A DNA stretch of 64,000 nucleotides from assembly GCF_000179555.1 (NCBI RefSeq), contig NZ_AECZ01000015.1, forward strand, positions 47,447-111,446. The letters are read 5' to 3'. The DNA comes from Solidesulfovibrio fructosivorans JJ]. Its GTDB lineage: Bacteria > Desulfobacterota > Desulfovibrionia > Desulfovibrionales > Desulfovibrionaceae. Made by a program: the position numbers and the translations under genes. Positions 50,285 through 59,938 of the stretch are shown piece by piece (position 1 is the stretch's first letter; every line of letters begins with the position of its first letter). The notes beneath the pieces are model-generated. The model ran no database searches. It saw only the letters and a list, made by a program, of their open reading frames with translations, and was not told the origin of the DNA.

Positions 50285-51003
50285 CTGAACGCCTGCGCGA
50301 TTACATGGACGCCTCCGGTCCGGGAGCCCTTGGCGCCTACCTGCGCACCAGGGCCAGAAATCCCTGGCGCTATGTCCTGGAACAGTTCCCCCAATGGTTG
50401 ACCGGTTTTTTACCGGGACTGCCCGGCATAGCCGTGCGCCATGTGCTCTATCAGTCGCTTTTCGCCGCTGGCTCCGGTGCGCCAGTCATTGAAGCCGGGG
50501 CGGAATTTTTTCATATGGACGCCATTGTCCTTGGCCCTTCGGTGTACATCGACCGCGGGGCGCGACTGCACGCCTCGGCCGCCGTCATCACCATCGCAGG
50601 CGGCTGCCGAATCATGCGTGGCGCCTACGTGTGCTCTTACGTCTCCAATGCCGTGCCCGACGAAGGCATCACTCTTGGACCTCGCTGCTGGGTGGGAATC
50701 AACGCCGTCCTGGCCTCGGGACGCGGCGGCCTCACGCTTGGCGAAAATGTGCTTGTCGGCCCAGGCGCGATTCTTGTTACAGGCGACCACGATTTTCGCA
50801 GGCATGATCTGGCTACTTTGGACCAGGAATATGCCGGCCGGCCCATCACGGTTGGCGACAATGTCTGGATTGGCGCCGGGGCCACGGTTCTTGGCGGTGT
50901 GAGCATCGGCGACCGGGCGGTGGTCGCCGCCGGTGCCGTGGTCAACCGCGACGTCGCTCCGGGGGCGGTTGTCGGCGGCGTACCGGCCAGGCCGCTGTCG
51001 TGA
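50281..51003 (+). CDS. Hexapeptide-repeat O-acetyltransferase
   Basis: 240 residues; ATG overlaps the esterase stop by four bases. Left-handed beta-helix region from about 70, with VTGDHDFRRHDL (catalytic His in the loop) and the family ending IGDRAVVAAGAVVNRDVAPG followed by VVGGVPAR. An N-terminal helical part of about 60 residues precedes it. Transfers acetyl from acetyl-CoA to a sugar hydroxyl. Substrate unknown; sits in a plus-strand glycan operon. Confidence 0.85.
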   Translation: MTERLRDYMDASGPGALGAYLRTRARNPWRYVLEQFPQWLTGFLPGLPGIAVRHVLYQSLFAAGSGAPVIEAGAEFFHMDAIVLGPSVYIDRGARLHASAAVITIAGGCRIMRGAYVCSYVSNAVPDEGITLGPRCWVGINAVLASGRGGLTLGENVLVGPGAILVTGDHDFRRHDLATLDQEYAGRPITVGDNVWIGAGATVLGGVSIGDRAVVAAGAVVNRDVAPGAVVGGVPARPLS

Positions 51004-51091
51004 CGGCCTGTCACAACCCTTGCCATAACGCGCAATGACGACCAGACTCCGAAACGACGTTCGGCGACCGGGTAAAAATGGAATACACCAC

Positions 51092-52576
51092 ATGAAAGTA
51101 CTGCTGCTCAACGTTCCTGATGCCCACGTGGGCAAAACCACCGACGATTGGGATCTGGAGGCCACGGATATCGGCGTGTTCCCTCCTATGGGTATTTTAT
51201 ACCTGGCCGGCGTGCTGCGGGCCGGCGGCCGGCACGATATCGGCCTCGTGGACTGTATTCTCGACCGCCTCACTCCTGACGCGGCGGCCAGGCGCGCCGC
51301 GGATTTCGATCCGGACGTGGTGGGACTGACCGTCTACACGCCGACTCTTTATGACGCGCTCATTCTCACCCGGCGTCTCCGCGAACTTGCGCCCCGGGCG
51401 AAAATCGTCTGGGGCGGTCCCCATACCTCCCTTTTCCCCGACGAATCCATGGCCCAGCCTGAGGTCGACTTTCTCGTGACCGGCGAGGCGGAGGAATCGT
51501 TTCCGGCCTTTCTCGACGCCCTGGAAGAAGGTCGCTCCTTCGAGGATATTCCCGGAATATACTGGCGCGAGGCCGGGGCGGTCCGCCGCTCGGGCGACCC
51601 GGGCTACGTGAAGGACATCGAATCCATTCCGTTTCCGGCCTACGACCTCCTGCCCTACAAACGCTATTTCAGCGCCATCGGCACCGGGCTTCCCGTGGGC
51701 ACCATCTGCTCCTCGCGGGGCTGTCCGTTCCACTGCACGTTTTGCTGCAAGCCCTACTCCACCTACCGCTCACGCTCGGTGGACAACATCCTCGACGAGA
51801 TGGCGGTCTATTACGAGCGGGGCATCCGGGAGTTCTTCTTTTTTGACGATCTGTTCAACGCCTCGGCCAAACGTGTGGCCGCTATTTCCCAGGGTATTCT
51901 CGACCGAGGTTTCCGGGTCGTCTGGGCATTTCGCGGGCGGGTGGACGCCGTCACCGAAGACATGCTGCGGTTGGCCAAAAAATCCGGCTGCCGGCAGGCT
52001 CTTTTCGGCGTTGAGGACGCCACCGACGAGGGGCTCAAGCGCATCAACAAAAAAATTACCGTGGAGCAAGTGCGACGGGCCATAAAGCTCTGCCGCAAGG
52101 TCGGCATCCTCACCAGCACCAACTGGATTATTGGCTTTCCCCACCACAAGACCCAGGAAGACATTCTGCACCTGATTGACACGGCTGTGTCCATCGACTC
52201 GGATTTCGCGCAGTTTAACATCATGATCGCTTACTACGGCACGGCCATCTTTCAGGAGGGCGTGGATAAGGGGCTTTTCCCGGCTGATATCTGGCGGGCC
52301 CATGCCGCCAATCCAGTGCCGAATTTCGTCGAGCCGATTTGGGAGGAACATCTTTCCCGGGCTGAACTGTCGAAACTCCTCAAGCTGTGCTACCGTCGTT
52401 TCTACTTTCGACCGCTGCCCATCCTGCGCAAGTTCCTGCGGGTCCGCCGGGCGAGTGAACTGGCCCTTTTCGCCAAGGGTGCGCTAACGCTGCTTGGCAT
52501 CAAGGGCTACCATCGTAAGCGTCACAAGGAAGGAGAAAGCCAATTTGCCGAACCGGCCAAGCCGCAGGAGCAATGA
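51092..52576 (+). CDS. B12-binding-domain radical SAM protein 2
   Basis: 494 residues from ATG at 51092; an in-frame ATG at 51035 is possible. N-terminal cobalamin-binding domain (FPPMGILYLAGVL, DFDPDVVGLTVYTPT, WGGPHTSLFPDES), then the radical SAM core with CSSRGCPFHCTFC (CxxxCxxC) at about 207-219 and FFFDDLFNAS. A C-terminal basic tail follows two hydrophobic helices, which is uncommon. Not similar in detail to the 45912 protein. A radical modification of a lipid or sugar is likely, but which is unknown. Confidence 0.86.
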   Translation: MKVLLLNVPDAHVGKTTDDWDLEATDIGVFPPMGILYLAGVLRAGGRHDIGLVDCILDRLTPDAAARRAADFDPDVVGLTVYTPTLYDALILTRRLRELAPRAKIVWGGPHTSLFPDESMAQPEVDFLVTGEAEESFPAFLDALEEGRSFEDIPGIYWREAGAVRRSGDPGYVKDIESIPFPAYDLLPYKRYFSAIGTGLPVGTICSSRGCPFHCTFCCKPYSTYRSRSVDNILDEMAVYYERGIREFFFFDDLFNASAKRVAAISQGILDRGFRVVWAFRGRVDAVTEDMLRLAKKSGCRQALFGVEDATDEGLKRINKKITVEQVRRAIKLCRKVGILTSTNWIIGFPHHKTQEDILHLIDTAVSIDSDFAQFNIMIAYYGTAIFQEGVDKGLFPADIWRAHAANPVPNFVEPIWEEHLSRAELSKLLKLCYRRFYFRPLPILRKFLRVRRASELALFAKGALTLLGIKGYHRKRHKEGESQFAEPAKPQEQ

Positions 52577-52814
52577 TCGATCCGGAGGCCGAGTGGACGT
52601 CCATGTTGAGCATACTACTGGCATCCGCTGGCGCTGTCCAACCTGTGCCCGCGAGCTGACTTGTCGGGATTATGCCGGGCCCTGGGGGGGGGCGTCACCT
52701 CGATCCCGTGAGTGAGAAGTGCCTTTAGCCCGCCCGGCCTTGTCTTCGGCCAATCGGCTAGGTATTGACGATTTCTCTTTTTCATGTCGGGAATCTCTGA
52801 CCAAGGCCAAGAGC

Positions 52815-54635
52815 ATGTGCGGCATCTGCGGGGTCTTCGCCCCGGACCGGATCGGACCGGAACATCGGCGGCTCATTGAGACCCAAAATGACATCATGCG
52901 CCATCGCGGCCCGGACGCGACCGGCATTTTCGCCGACGCCCATTGTGCGCTCGGCCACCGACGGTTAGCCATTATCGATCTGTCCGCCGATGGGCGTCAG
53001 CCATTCGCCTCGCCGGATGGCCGCTATCAGATGGTTTTTAATGGTGAGATATTCAATTATATCGAGCTGCGTGACGAACTGGCCAACAGGGGCCGTGTCT
53101 TCACCACCAAGACCGATACCGAAGTGCTGCTGGCTGCTTACGAGACCTGGGGGCCGCAGTGCCTATCCCGGCTCAACGGCATGTTTGCCCTGGCCATCTA
53201 CGACACGCGGGCCAAGACGCTATTTTTGGCCCGGGACCGTTTTGGCATAAAGCCCCTGTATTACACCCGGCTTGCCGGAAGGCTCTATTTCGCCTCGGAG
53301 ATTAAGGCCCTTCTGACCGTGCCCGGGCTGTCCCGGGCCGTGCGCCGGCAAAGCCTGTTCGACTACCTGGCCTTTAATCGCACCGACATCCACGACGAGA
53401 CGTTTTTCGAGCACGTCTCCCGCCTGCCCAAGGGCTGTCGCGCAATCTGCGATGCCTTGGGCGGGCTTTCCATCGAGACCTGGTGGTCGCCGCTGCCGTT
53501 TCTCGACACCGCTGTCGCCGCTTCGCCCGAGGAGACCCGGCGCGAAGTGGAGGCGCTTTTCATCGATGCGGCCCGGCTGCGCCTGCGAAGCGACGTGCCT
53601 GTAGGGTCAAGCCTGAGCGGCGGCCTGGATTCGTCCATCCTGGTCGGCGTGCTCCACGACCGACTCACCCCGCCGAGCCCTTACCACTGTTTCACCGCCG
53701 TCTATCCCGGCGACCCGGTGGACGAGACTCGCTACGTGGACGCCCTGGCCGGGCGCTATCCCTTTCTCGGCCACCGGGTCGCGCCGACCGCTGCCGAAAC
53801 CTTAGCCGATCTGCCCGATTTCGTGCGGGCCAACGACGAACCGACCACCGGCCCGTCTTTCTACGCCCAGTACAGGGTAATGCGGCTGGCCCGGGAAGCC
53901 GGCGTGGTGGTGGTGCTCGACGGCCAGGGGGCGGACGAAATTTTTGCCGGTTATCAGTATTTCCACGGTTTTTACATGTATGGCCTGTTGCGCCGGGGAC
54001 GATTATCCCGGCTCGCGGCCGAGCTATGGGGCGTGGCAACCCGGCGACAGCACCCAAGCGCCGTACAGACGCTTGCCTATCAGATGTTGCCAGAGGCCGT
54101 GCGCACGACTCTTTTGCGACGCACCGTGCCGCACCTGCGCCGAGACTTCTTCGAGGCGCATATCGGCCAAAGCCGCATCCAGCGTGAGTTTTTCCGGGCC
54201 AAGGGGCTCAATCACAGCCTGGCTCTGCATTTCCTCTACAAACTCGAACACCTGCTGCGCATGGAGGACCGCAACTCCATGGCCTTTTCCCTGGAAGCCC
54301 GGGTACCCTACCTGGACTACCGGCTGGTGGAACGGCTGCTGGCTACGCCAGAAGAGGCGAAAATCCGAGGCGGCGAAACCAAGGTGCTGCAAAAGCAGGC
54401 CCTGGGCCGTTACACCGTGCCCGAGATCCTGGCCCGCACCGACAAGCTCGGCTTCGCCACCCCCGAAGCGCGCTGGATGAGCGCGCCAGGCTGGCGGGAG
54501 CGCATTACGGTCAGCATGGATACCCTTTCCCGGGCTTTCCCAGACGTCTTCGCCTTTCTCCCGGGCTGCCATCCAGCTCCCCAGGAAGCCTGGAAGTTTT
54601 GCCAACTGGCCACCTGGCTGGAACTGTTCGGTTGA
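52815..54635 (+). CDS. asnB: AsnB-like glutamine amidotransferase (asparagine synthase family, EPS-locus type)
   Basis: 606 residues from ATG at 52815, which puts the nucleophile at Cys2 (MCGICGVF); upstream in-frame starts would destroy this. N-terminal glutaminase domain with MRHRGPDATG, FNGEIFNY and RDRFGIKPLYY; C-terminal synthetase domain with the PP-loop SLSGGLDSSI and a later DGQGADEIFAGY. In EPS clusters such proteins amidate uronic acids or other carboxylates instead of making asparagine. Followed by a DUF354 glycosyltransferase, deacetylase and FemAB-like gene, the set known from exosortase-linked EPS loci. Confidence 0.9.
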   Translation: MCGICGVFAPDRIGPEHRRLIETQNDIMRHRGPDATGIFADAHCALGHRRLAIIDLSADGRQPFASPDGRYQMVFNGEIFNYIELRDELANRGRVFTTKTDTEVLLAAYETWGPQCLSRLNGMFALAIYDTRAKTLFLARDRFGIKPLYYTRLAGRLYFASEIKALLTVPGLSRAVRRQSLFDYLAFNRTDIHDETFFEHVSRLPKGCRAICDALGGLSIETWWSPLPFLDTAVAASPEETRREVEALFIDAARLRLRSDVPVGSSLSGGLDSSILVGVLHDRLTPPSPYHCFTAVYPGDPVDETRYVDALAGRYPFLGHRVAPTAAETLADLPDFVRANDEPTTGPSFYAQYRVMRLAREAGVVVVLDGQGADEIFAGYQYFHGFYMYGLLRRGRLSRLAAELWGVATRRQHPSAVQTLAYQMLPEAVRTTLLRRTVPHLRRDFFEAHIGQSRIQREFFRAKGLNHSLALHFLYKLEHLLRMEDRNSMAFSLEARVPYLDYRLVERLLATPEEAKIRGGETKVLQKQALGRYTVPEILARTDKLGFATPEARWMSAPGWRERITVSMDTLSRAFPDVFAFLPGCHPAPQEAWKFCQLATWLELFG

Positions 54636-54690
54636 GGGGCTTTTTGCCGGCTGGCGCGCTGGCGCAATTTCCGCTAAGGCTCTTGCCGCC

Positions 54691-55704
54691 ATGAACGTTC
54701 TTGTCGATATCGGCCATCCGGCCCACGTGCACTTTTTTCGCCACGCCGTGGCGGAGCTTCGCGACCGGGGCCATGACGTACGTCTGGCCGCCCGGGAGTT
54801 GCCTGTGGCCCTGGAGCTTTTGCGGGCTTACGGCCTGTCTTGCCGGGTCGTCGGAGCCAAGCGCCGCGGGGCGCTCGGTCTGGCCCTGGAGCTGGCCTGC
54901 CACGGCGCGGGCCTGCTCGCCATGACCCTGAGCTGGCGGCCGGATGTGGCCACGGCCATCGGCGGCACGCTCATGGTGGGGCCAGCCCGCTTGCGCCGCT
55001 GCCGGGTGGTGGTTTGGGACGACACGGACACGGCGGTCATGGAAAATCGCATTACCCATCCGCTCGCCCACCGGATCATGACCCCGGATGTTTACCCGAT
55101 GGCCCTCGGGCCCAGGCAGACCCGCTACCACGGCCTGCATGAACTGGCCTACCTGCATCCCAAGCGCTTCCGCCCCAATCCGGCCACGCTGACCCGTTAC
55201 GGCCTGTCACCAGACACACCCTACGCCGTGGTTCGTCTGGGCGCCTTCGAGGCCGGTCATGACCTCGCCGTGCGCCGGCACCCTCCCGAGGCCCTGGCCG
55301 CTGTCATCAGGGAACTGGCGGAGCGCGGCGAGGTCGTGCTCGTACCCGAGGGAGATGTTCCCGCAGTCCTGACCGGCTACGTCAAACGGCCCCGTCCCGA
55401 GGACTTCCATGATCTGCTCGCCTTTGCCACTTTTTGTCTGACCGAAGGCGCGACCACAGCCAGTGAAGCGGCTATCCTCGGCACTCCGGCCCTGTATGTA
55501 AATCCGATTGTAACCTGTTATATCCGCGACATGGCCGATCGGGGCCTGCTGACCGTGGCCGTACCGGGCCAGGACTTATTCGCCGCTTTTGCCGCCGCAT
55601 CCGCCCGCTCCGTGCCCGAAGCCCGCCGCAAGGCCACAGACATCTTTGACGCCTACGAGGATGTATCCGCTCTGATCGTGGACGTCCTTGAGGGGAGGCG
55701 CTAA
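54691..55704 (+). CDS. DUF354-type glycosyltransferase-like protein
   Basis: 337 residues. The N-terminus MNVLVDIGHPAHVHFFRHAV is the signature of DUF354 proteins, GT-B-fold relatives of MurG. Seen further: WDDTDTAVMENRI, and near the C-terminus EGATTASEAAILGTPALYVN, a GT-B donor-site-like glycine loop. Probably acts in surface glycan assembly. No clear ribosome site at the ATG. Overlaps nothing and is followed eight bases later by an acetyltransferase. Confidence 0.8.
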   Translation: MNVLVDIGHPAHVHFFRHAVAELRDRGHDVRLAARELPVALELLRAYGLSCRVVGAKRRGALGLALELACHGAGLLAMTLSWRPDVATAIGGTLMVGPARLRRCRVVVWDDTDTAVMENRITHPLAHRIMTPDVYPMALGPRQTRYHGLHELAYLHPKRFRPNPATLTRYGLSPDTPYAVVRLGAFEAGHDLAVRRHPPEALAAVIRELAERGEVVLVPEGDVPAVLTGYVKRPRPEDFHDLLAFATFCLTEGATTASEAAILGTPALYVNPIVTCYIRDMADRGLLTVAVPGQDLFAAFAAASARSVPEARRKATDIFDAYEDVSALIVDVLEGRR

Positions 55705-55711
55705 GAGCTCC

Positions 55712-56209
55712 ATGGTTATGCCATTGCCCCCGGTGCCAAGGCTCCTTAAGGCCTTGCGTTCGCTTTTACGCTTCGCCGCCGCCCATTGTCCGGTGCATGG
55801 GGTGCGCGTGGCGTTGCTGCGCCGTTCGGGTATCCACATCGGTCCCCGGGCCTACGTCAATCTGGGATTCGTCGCCGTGGACGGGTTTCGTCCGGGATTG
55901 GTCAGTATCGGCGAAGAGGCCTCTCTCGCCCCGGGGGTGGCCCTGGTGGGGGAGGCCAGCCCCAACAATTCTTTTCTCGGACGCCGCTATGACGTCATCC
56001 GGCGCGCTCCGGTCGTTATCAGCGACGGCGCCTGGCTCGGGGTCAACGCGGTGGTCTTGCCCGGTGTCACCGTCGGCCGGGGGGCGATTGTCGGCGCCGG
56101 GGCCGTGGTTACCCGCGATGTGCCGGACTTCGCCATCGCCGCCGGCGTGCCGGCCCGGGTCATCGGCGACGTCCGGGATCGCCCCAAGCGAGGCAACGAT
56201 GTCCGGTAA
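55712..56209 (+). CDS. Hexapeptide-repeat acyltransferase
   Basis: 165 residues from ATG at 55712. Left-handed beta-helix proper begins near residue 38 (IHIGPRAYVNLGFV), with VISDGAWLGVNAVVLPGVTV and the ending VTRDVPDFAIAAGVPARVIG. Short for an O-acetyltransferase but complete. The deacetylase gene overlaps its end by 11 bases. Likely acetylates the polysaccharide precursor; cell location cytoplasmic. Confidence 0.82.
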   Translation: MVMPLPPVPRLLKALRSLLRFAAAHCPVHGVRVALLRRSGIHIGPRAYVNLGFVAVDGFRPGLVSIGEEASLAPGVALVGEASPNNSFLGRRYDVIRRAPVVISDGAWLGVNAVVLPGVTVGRGAIVGAGAVVTRDVPDFAIAAGVPARVIGDVRDRPKRGNDVR

Positions 56210-57104
56210 ACCGGCCCTTGCCGTCACCGTGGATATGGACGAGTGGTACCACTGCCGTTGGGCGACCGGCTCCCCCCGGTCACGCTGGCGGACCACGGAA
56301 GCGTTTTTTCGCGACCGCTACGGTGCCGATTGTCCGGCAGGGGAAATTCGCGAGCCCATGGCCCGGGTCCTGGCGCTTTTCACCCGGCATGGCGTGCGCG
56401 CCACCTTCTTCATCCTGGGCGAGATGGCCCAGGCCTATCCCGATCTGGTCCGGGATGTGGTGGCCGCCGGGCATGAAGTCGCCTGCCACGGCATGCACCA
56501 TGTGGATCTTGGCGAACGTCAGGCCTTCACCGACGACCTGCGCCGGGCCAAGGGCATCCTGGAGGACGTCTCCGGCCAGGCGGTAACCGGCTTTCGTGCC
56601 CCGAACCTCATCTTGCGCCCCTGGGTGCTCGATATCCTGCACGACCTCGGCTTCGCGTACGATTCCTCGGTATGCCCCTCGCGGGCCCTTTTCGGGAAAT
56701 ACGAGGGGCTTTCCGAGGCCCCGCAAACGCCCTATCGCCCGGCGGCTGGCGATCCGGCTCGGCGTGGCGGCCATCCGGTCGTCGAAATTCCCATCCCTGC
56801 CTTTCCGGTTTTGAAGCTTCCGGCCGCCACCGGCATCATGACCCGGGTAGCCGGAAGCTGGTGGTGTCGGATCGGGCTTGGCCGGGCGCTCCGCAAGGGC
56901 GCGGCCTGCTATTATTTCCATCCCTACGAAATCGCTCCGGCCCCGAAGTTCCCGGGCAAGCCCCTCAAGGTCCGCCTGTTTTTACGTCGTACGGGTCCCT
57001 GGCTGGAACGGACCCTGGATCGGCTGCTGCGAGACCTAAATGTGCGTTTGCTCACGGCCGGGGAACTGGCCGCCGAAACCGCGGAGAAATACCCGTGCGC
57101 GTAA
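56199..57104 (+). CDS. Polysaccharide deacetylase (NodB homology domain, EPS-locus type)
   Basis: 301 residues from ATG at 56199 with GAGG upstream; longer upstream reading would cross the acyltransferase gene. Removes N-acetyl groups from polysaccharide. Seen: VTVDMDEWYH with the Asp pair, GHEVACHGMHHVDL for the metal His pair, and GFRAPNL with the conserved Arg. Resembles the PEP-CTERM/exosortase-locus deacetylases (TIGR03006 type) in its opening and in the C-terminal YYFHPYEIAP. No obvious signal peptide. Confidence 0.88.
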   Translation: MSGKPALAVTVDMDEWYHCRWATGSPRSRWRTTEAFFRDRYGADCPAGEIREPMARVLALFTRHGVRATFFILGEMAQAYPDLVRDVVAAGHEVACHGMHHVDLGERQAFTDDLRRAKGILEDVSGQAVTGFRAPNLILRPWVLDILHDLGFAYDSSVCPSRALFGKYEGLSEAPQTPYRPAAGDPARRGGHPVVEIPIPAFPVLKLPAATGIMTRVAGSWWCRIGLGRALRKGAACYYFHPYEIAPAPKFPGKPLKVRLFLRRTGPWLERTLDRLLRDLNVRLLTAGELAAETAEKYPCA

Positions 57105-58120
57105 GCGAAGAGGCGTACGGCGGCCGGGAGGCCTGGGACGCCTATGTCGCCAGCCGTCCGGAGAGCCTTTTCTACCATCGGCAGGTCTGGCGGCTGGCCG
57201 TGGAAAACGCCTACGGCGAACGTGCCTTCTACTTGGCGGCCCGAAATGAGGATGGAGTGTTGGCCGGGGTACTGCCCCTTTTTCTGGTCGGCCCGTGCAA
57301 GAGCCGCCGCCGACTCCTCTCCCTGCCCCATGCCCCGGCGGCCGGTCTCCTGGCCGATACCCCGGAGATCGCCCGGGCGCTCGAGGCCGGTGCCCTCGAA
57401 CTGGCCGGTCGGCTGTGCGGCGGGCGCATGCACTGGCGCGACCAGCCTGCGCCGCAGCCCGATTCGCAGTGGCCGGGGCTGGCCACCTATCGCCTGCCGC
57501 TGCCCGAAACCGCCGAAGCCTTGTGGCGCGGATTCCGCTCGGAAATCCGGAACAGAACGCGGAAAGCGCAAAAAAACGGGGTGACCGTGCGCGAAGGCCG
57601 GGAGCTGTTGCCGAACTTCTACCGCATTTACGAGCGACACATGCGCGAACTCGGCACCCCGCCCCACCCACCGATCTTTTTTTCGACCCTGGCCGACGCA
57701 GAACCAAAGCGGCTGACAGTCAGCCTGGCCATGCTCGGGGAGGAACCCATCGCCGGCATGATTCGGGTTCGCCACGGCGATGTGGCCACGGCTGTGTGGG
57801 TCAGTTCCCTGGCACGTTACAATGCCGCCAGTCCGGTCAATCTTTTGTACTGGGAAGCCATGAGTGATGCCATCGCCACGGGCGCGCGCCTGTTCGATTT
57901 CGGCCGGGGACGACCGGGGGCCGGCCCGACAGTTTTCAAAATCCGCTACGGCGCCATCCCCCATCCCCTGACACGCCATGTCTGGCCGTTTATACCGGCC
58001 GACCCCGTTGCTGAAGCGGCGATTTCTCCGTTTATGGAAACCGTCTCCCGGCTGTGGCGGCATCTGCCTCTGCCCGTTGCCACGTCCCTTGGCCGGCGCG
58101 CCAGGAGATATCTGCCGTGA
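57095..58120 (+). CDS. FemAB-like protein (GNAT-fold, EPS-locus type)
   Basis: 341 residues from GTG at 57095 with GGAG eight bases upstream; overlaps the deacetylase by 10 bases. Seen: FYHRQVWRLAVENAYGER in the N-terminal FemAB domain, FRSEIRNRTRKAQKNGV, and GARLFDFGRGRPGAG near the end, a hallmark of the exosortase-locus FemAB family. FemAB proteins transfer amino acids or acyl groups from aminoacyl-tRNA or CoA donors; here the acceptor may be an amino sugar freed by the deacetylase. That link is inferred from adjacency. Confidence 0.82.
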   Translation: MRVSEEAYGGREAWDAYVASRPESLFYHRQVWRLAVENAYGERAFYLAARNEDGVLAGVLPLFLVGPCKSRRRLLSLPHAPAAGLLADTPEIARALEAGALELAGRLCGGRMHWRDQPAPQPDSQWPGLATYRLPLPETAEALWRGFRSEIRNRTRKAQKNGVTVREGRELLPNFYRIYERHMRELGTPPHPPIFFSTLADAEPKRLTVSLAMLGEEPIAGMIRVRHGDVATAVWVSSLARYNAASPVNLLYWEAMSDAIATGARLFDFGRGRPGAGPTVFKIRYGAIPHPLTRHVWPFIPADPVAEAAISPFMETVSRLWRHLPLPVATSLGRRARRYLP

Positions 58121-59538
58121 CGTCCCGGGTTCCCTGGCGGGAAAACACCTTGTTGGCCGCCCTGGTCCTGGTTGGCGGCGTGCTGCTCGCCGTTTTTTCC
58201 GAACGCATCTTCGCCGGCGGCGGCCTCGGCTACGACGGCTGTTCCTACGGGGCCATCATCACCCGTTATGCCGATGTGCGCTCCGGAGCCCTGGCCCTCA
58301 ATTCGGGCCTCTATTTTCGCGTGGTGCCGGCACTGGTCATCCGGGCCGTCATGATGGCCCTGGGCATCCCGCTGACGGTACCCCATGTGATTACCGCGTT
58401 CCAAATCATAAACGTCGCTCTCTTGGCCCTTGGAGCCTGGCTCTTCGGCAACTGCTGCGACCGGATCGGGCTTTCACGTGACGGGAAAATCCTGGGGTTC
58501 ATCGGTATCTTCATCAACTACGTTGTGCTCAAATACTCCTCCTATTATCCGGTGCTGCTCGACACCACCTCGCTGGTCCTGGGCATCGTCCTGGCTTGGC
58601 TGTACTTATCGCGTCGGACGTGGTGGCTGCTGCCAGCGGGCATCGGGGCATTTTTTATCGGCCCCAATGTCGGGCTCCAGGCTTTCTTGCTGTTTCTGCT
58701 TCCAGCCAGAAAGGAGGCGCAAACGCCGCCGCGACTTCCCCGCCCGGTGGCAGCCACTTTGAGTCTGGCCATGGTGGTCGGTTGTTGGTGGCTCCTCGCC
58801 ACGGGCGCTCCCCACAATATGGAGGCGATGGCCATCGCCCTGGCCGCCATCGGCGGAGCAACCTATTGTCTGAGCCGGGCAGCCGGATTTTCCCCCGCCG
58901 ATCTGCTGCGACCTGGCATGCTCATTCGCCTGGGGCTGGTGGCCGGGCTGGTCCTCGCACTGACCGTGCTGCCCCGGCTTTTTCCGACCTTGGCCGCTTT
59001 CGACTGGGTGGCCCTCTTTTTCCAATATGCCCGAACGGTGTTGCAAAACAGCGTGGTGCGCCCCGGCGAATTTGTGGTCGCCCATACCTTGTATTTTGGC
59101 CCCATCATGCTGGCCGTCGTTTGTCTTTTCGGTCCTGTTTGCCGGGCGGCGCGACGGCTTGGCGGCGGTTGGCTTCTGGTTGTGGCCTTCGGGACTTTAC
59201 AGGGCCTCAACCCCCTGTCGCGCCAGATGGTTGGCATCCTCCCATTCCTGGTGCTGCCGGTGTGCCTGGTCCTGGATTCCCGGCCGCTTCCCCGGCTTTT
59301 TTTATGGGGCATGGCCGCCGCCTCGCTTGCGGGCTCCAAAGTATGGCAACACATCAATGCCGGTGCCGACTTCAACCTGCCGATGGAAAAGCAGCCCGCC
59401 GTCTGGAGCCGCTATCTGGAAAGCACGGGGTATTGGATGCGCGAAGCAGATTATCGGGTGCAAGGCGTGGTGGTGTTGGCCGCCTTGATCCTCATGGCCG
59501 CGACGTTGTGGCGGATGCGCTTCACGCGGCGAACCTGA
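58117..59538 (+). CDS. Polytopic membrane protein, possible GT-C-like glycosyltransferase
   Basis: 473 residues from GTG at 58117, overlapping the FemAB stop as GTGA, with AGGAG upstream. About ten to twelve hydrophobic helices; the first periplasmic loop has GGGLGYDGCSYGAI with an acidic residue where GT-C enzymes place the catalytic Asp. C-terminal region short and soluble. No named family. As last gene of the plus-strand operon, it is likely the membrane step (transfer, or transport) for the glycan made by its neighbours. Confidence 0.62.
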   Translation: MTSRVPWRENTLLAALVLVGGVLLAVFSERIFAGGGLGYDGCSYGAIITRYADVRSGALALNSGLYFRVVPALVIRAVMMALGIPLTVPHVITAFQIINVALLALGAWLFGNCCDRIGLSRDGKILGFIGIFINYVVLKYSSYYPVLLDTTSLVLGIVLAWLYLSRRTWWLLPAGIGAFFIGPNVGLQAFLLFLLPARKEAQTPPRLPRPVAATLSLAMVVGCWWLLATGAPHNMEAMAIALAAIGGATYCLSRAAGFSPADLLRPGMLIRLGLVAGLVLALTVLPRLFPTLAAFDWVALFFQYARTVLQNSVVRPGEFVVAHTLYFGPIMLAVVCLFGPVCRAARRLGGGWLLVVAFGTLQGLNPLSRQMVGILPFLVLPVCLVLDSRPLPRLFLWGMAAASLAGSKVWQHINAGADFNLPMEKQPAVWSRYLESTGYWMREADYRVQGVVVLAALILMAATLWRMRFTRRT

Positions 59539-59938
59539 TGTTATGCGGCTCATACATGCATATTCTGCTTGACGACGACAACGTGCCCCGTCAAACCGGT
59601 CTTGAAATCAGTTACGCCGTTGTCGGAATCATGGAACCCAGTCACAAAACAAAAAAAAGAACGCGGCTTTGCGGCTCCCTTGCGGCAGTAACGCCAGAGA
59701 CTGGATATCAGGACCTGGCGAGCGGTGCATTGCCTCTTTTCATCCCCGGACAGTATCGTTTTCCCGGTCGGGAAAATCCCATTCTTTCCCAGCGTAGCGA
59801 CAGGTGTGTCCAACGGTCGCGTTGCGTGAGGGCCTGGCAGTGCCTTGGTATCCCGGAACAAAGGACGCGGCATCTCGTCAGGCTTGACCGCGCCAAACCT
59901 TCACCGTGTCCCCTCTGGGGCGCGCTTCGGACCATCGT
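59539..59938. other. Gene-free stretch before the WbpE gene
   Basis: 400 bases without a supported gene. Long open frames on both strands here have no recognisable domain and no ribosome site. Its right end should contain the promoter of the aminotransferase gene. Confidence 0.4.

Noticed and set aside
56924..58063. Long open frame on the minus strand (379 codons)
   Set aside because: It is antisense to the FemAB-like gene, has no recognisable motif and a composition typical of a GC-rich shadow frame.
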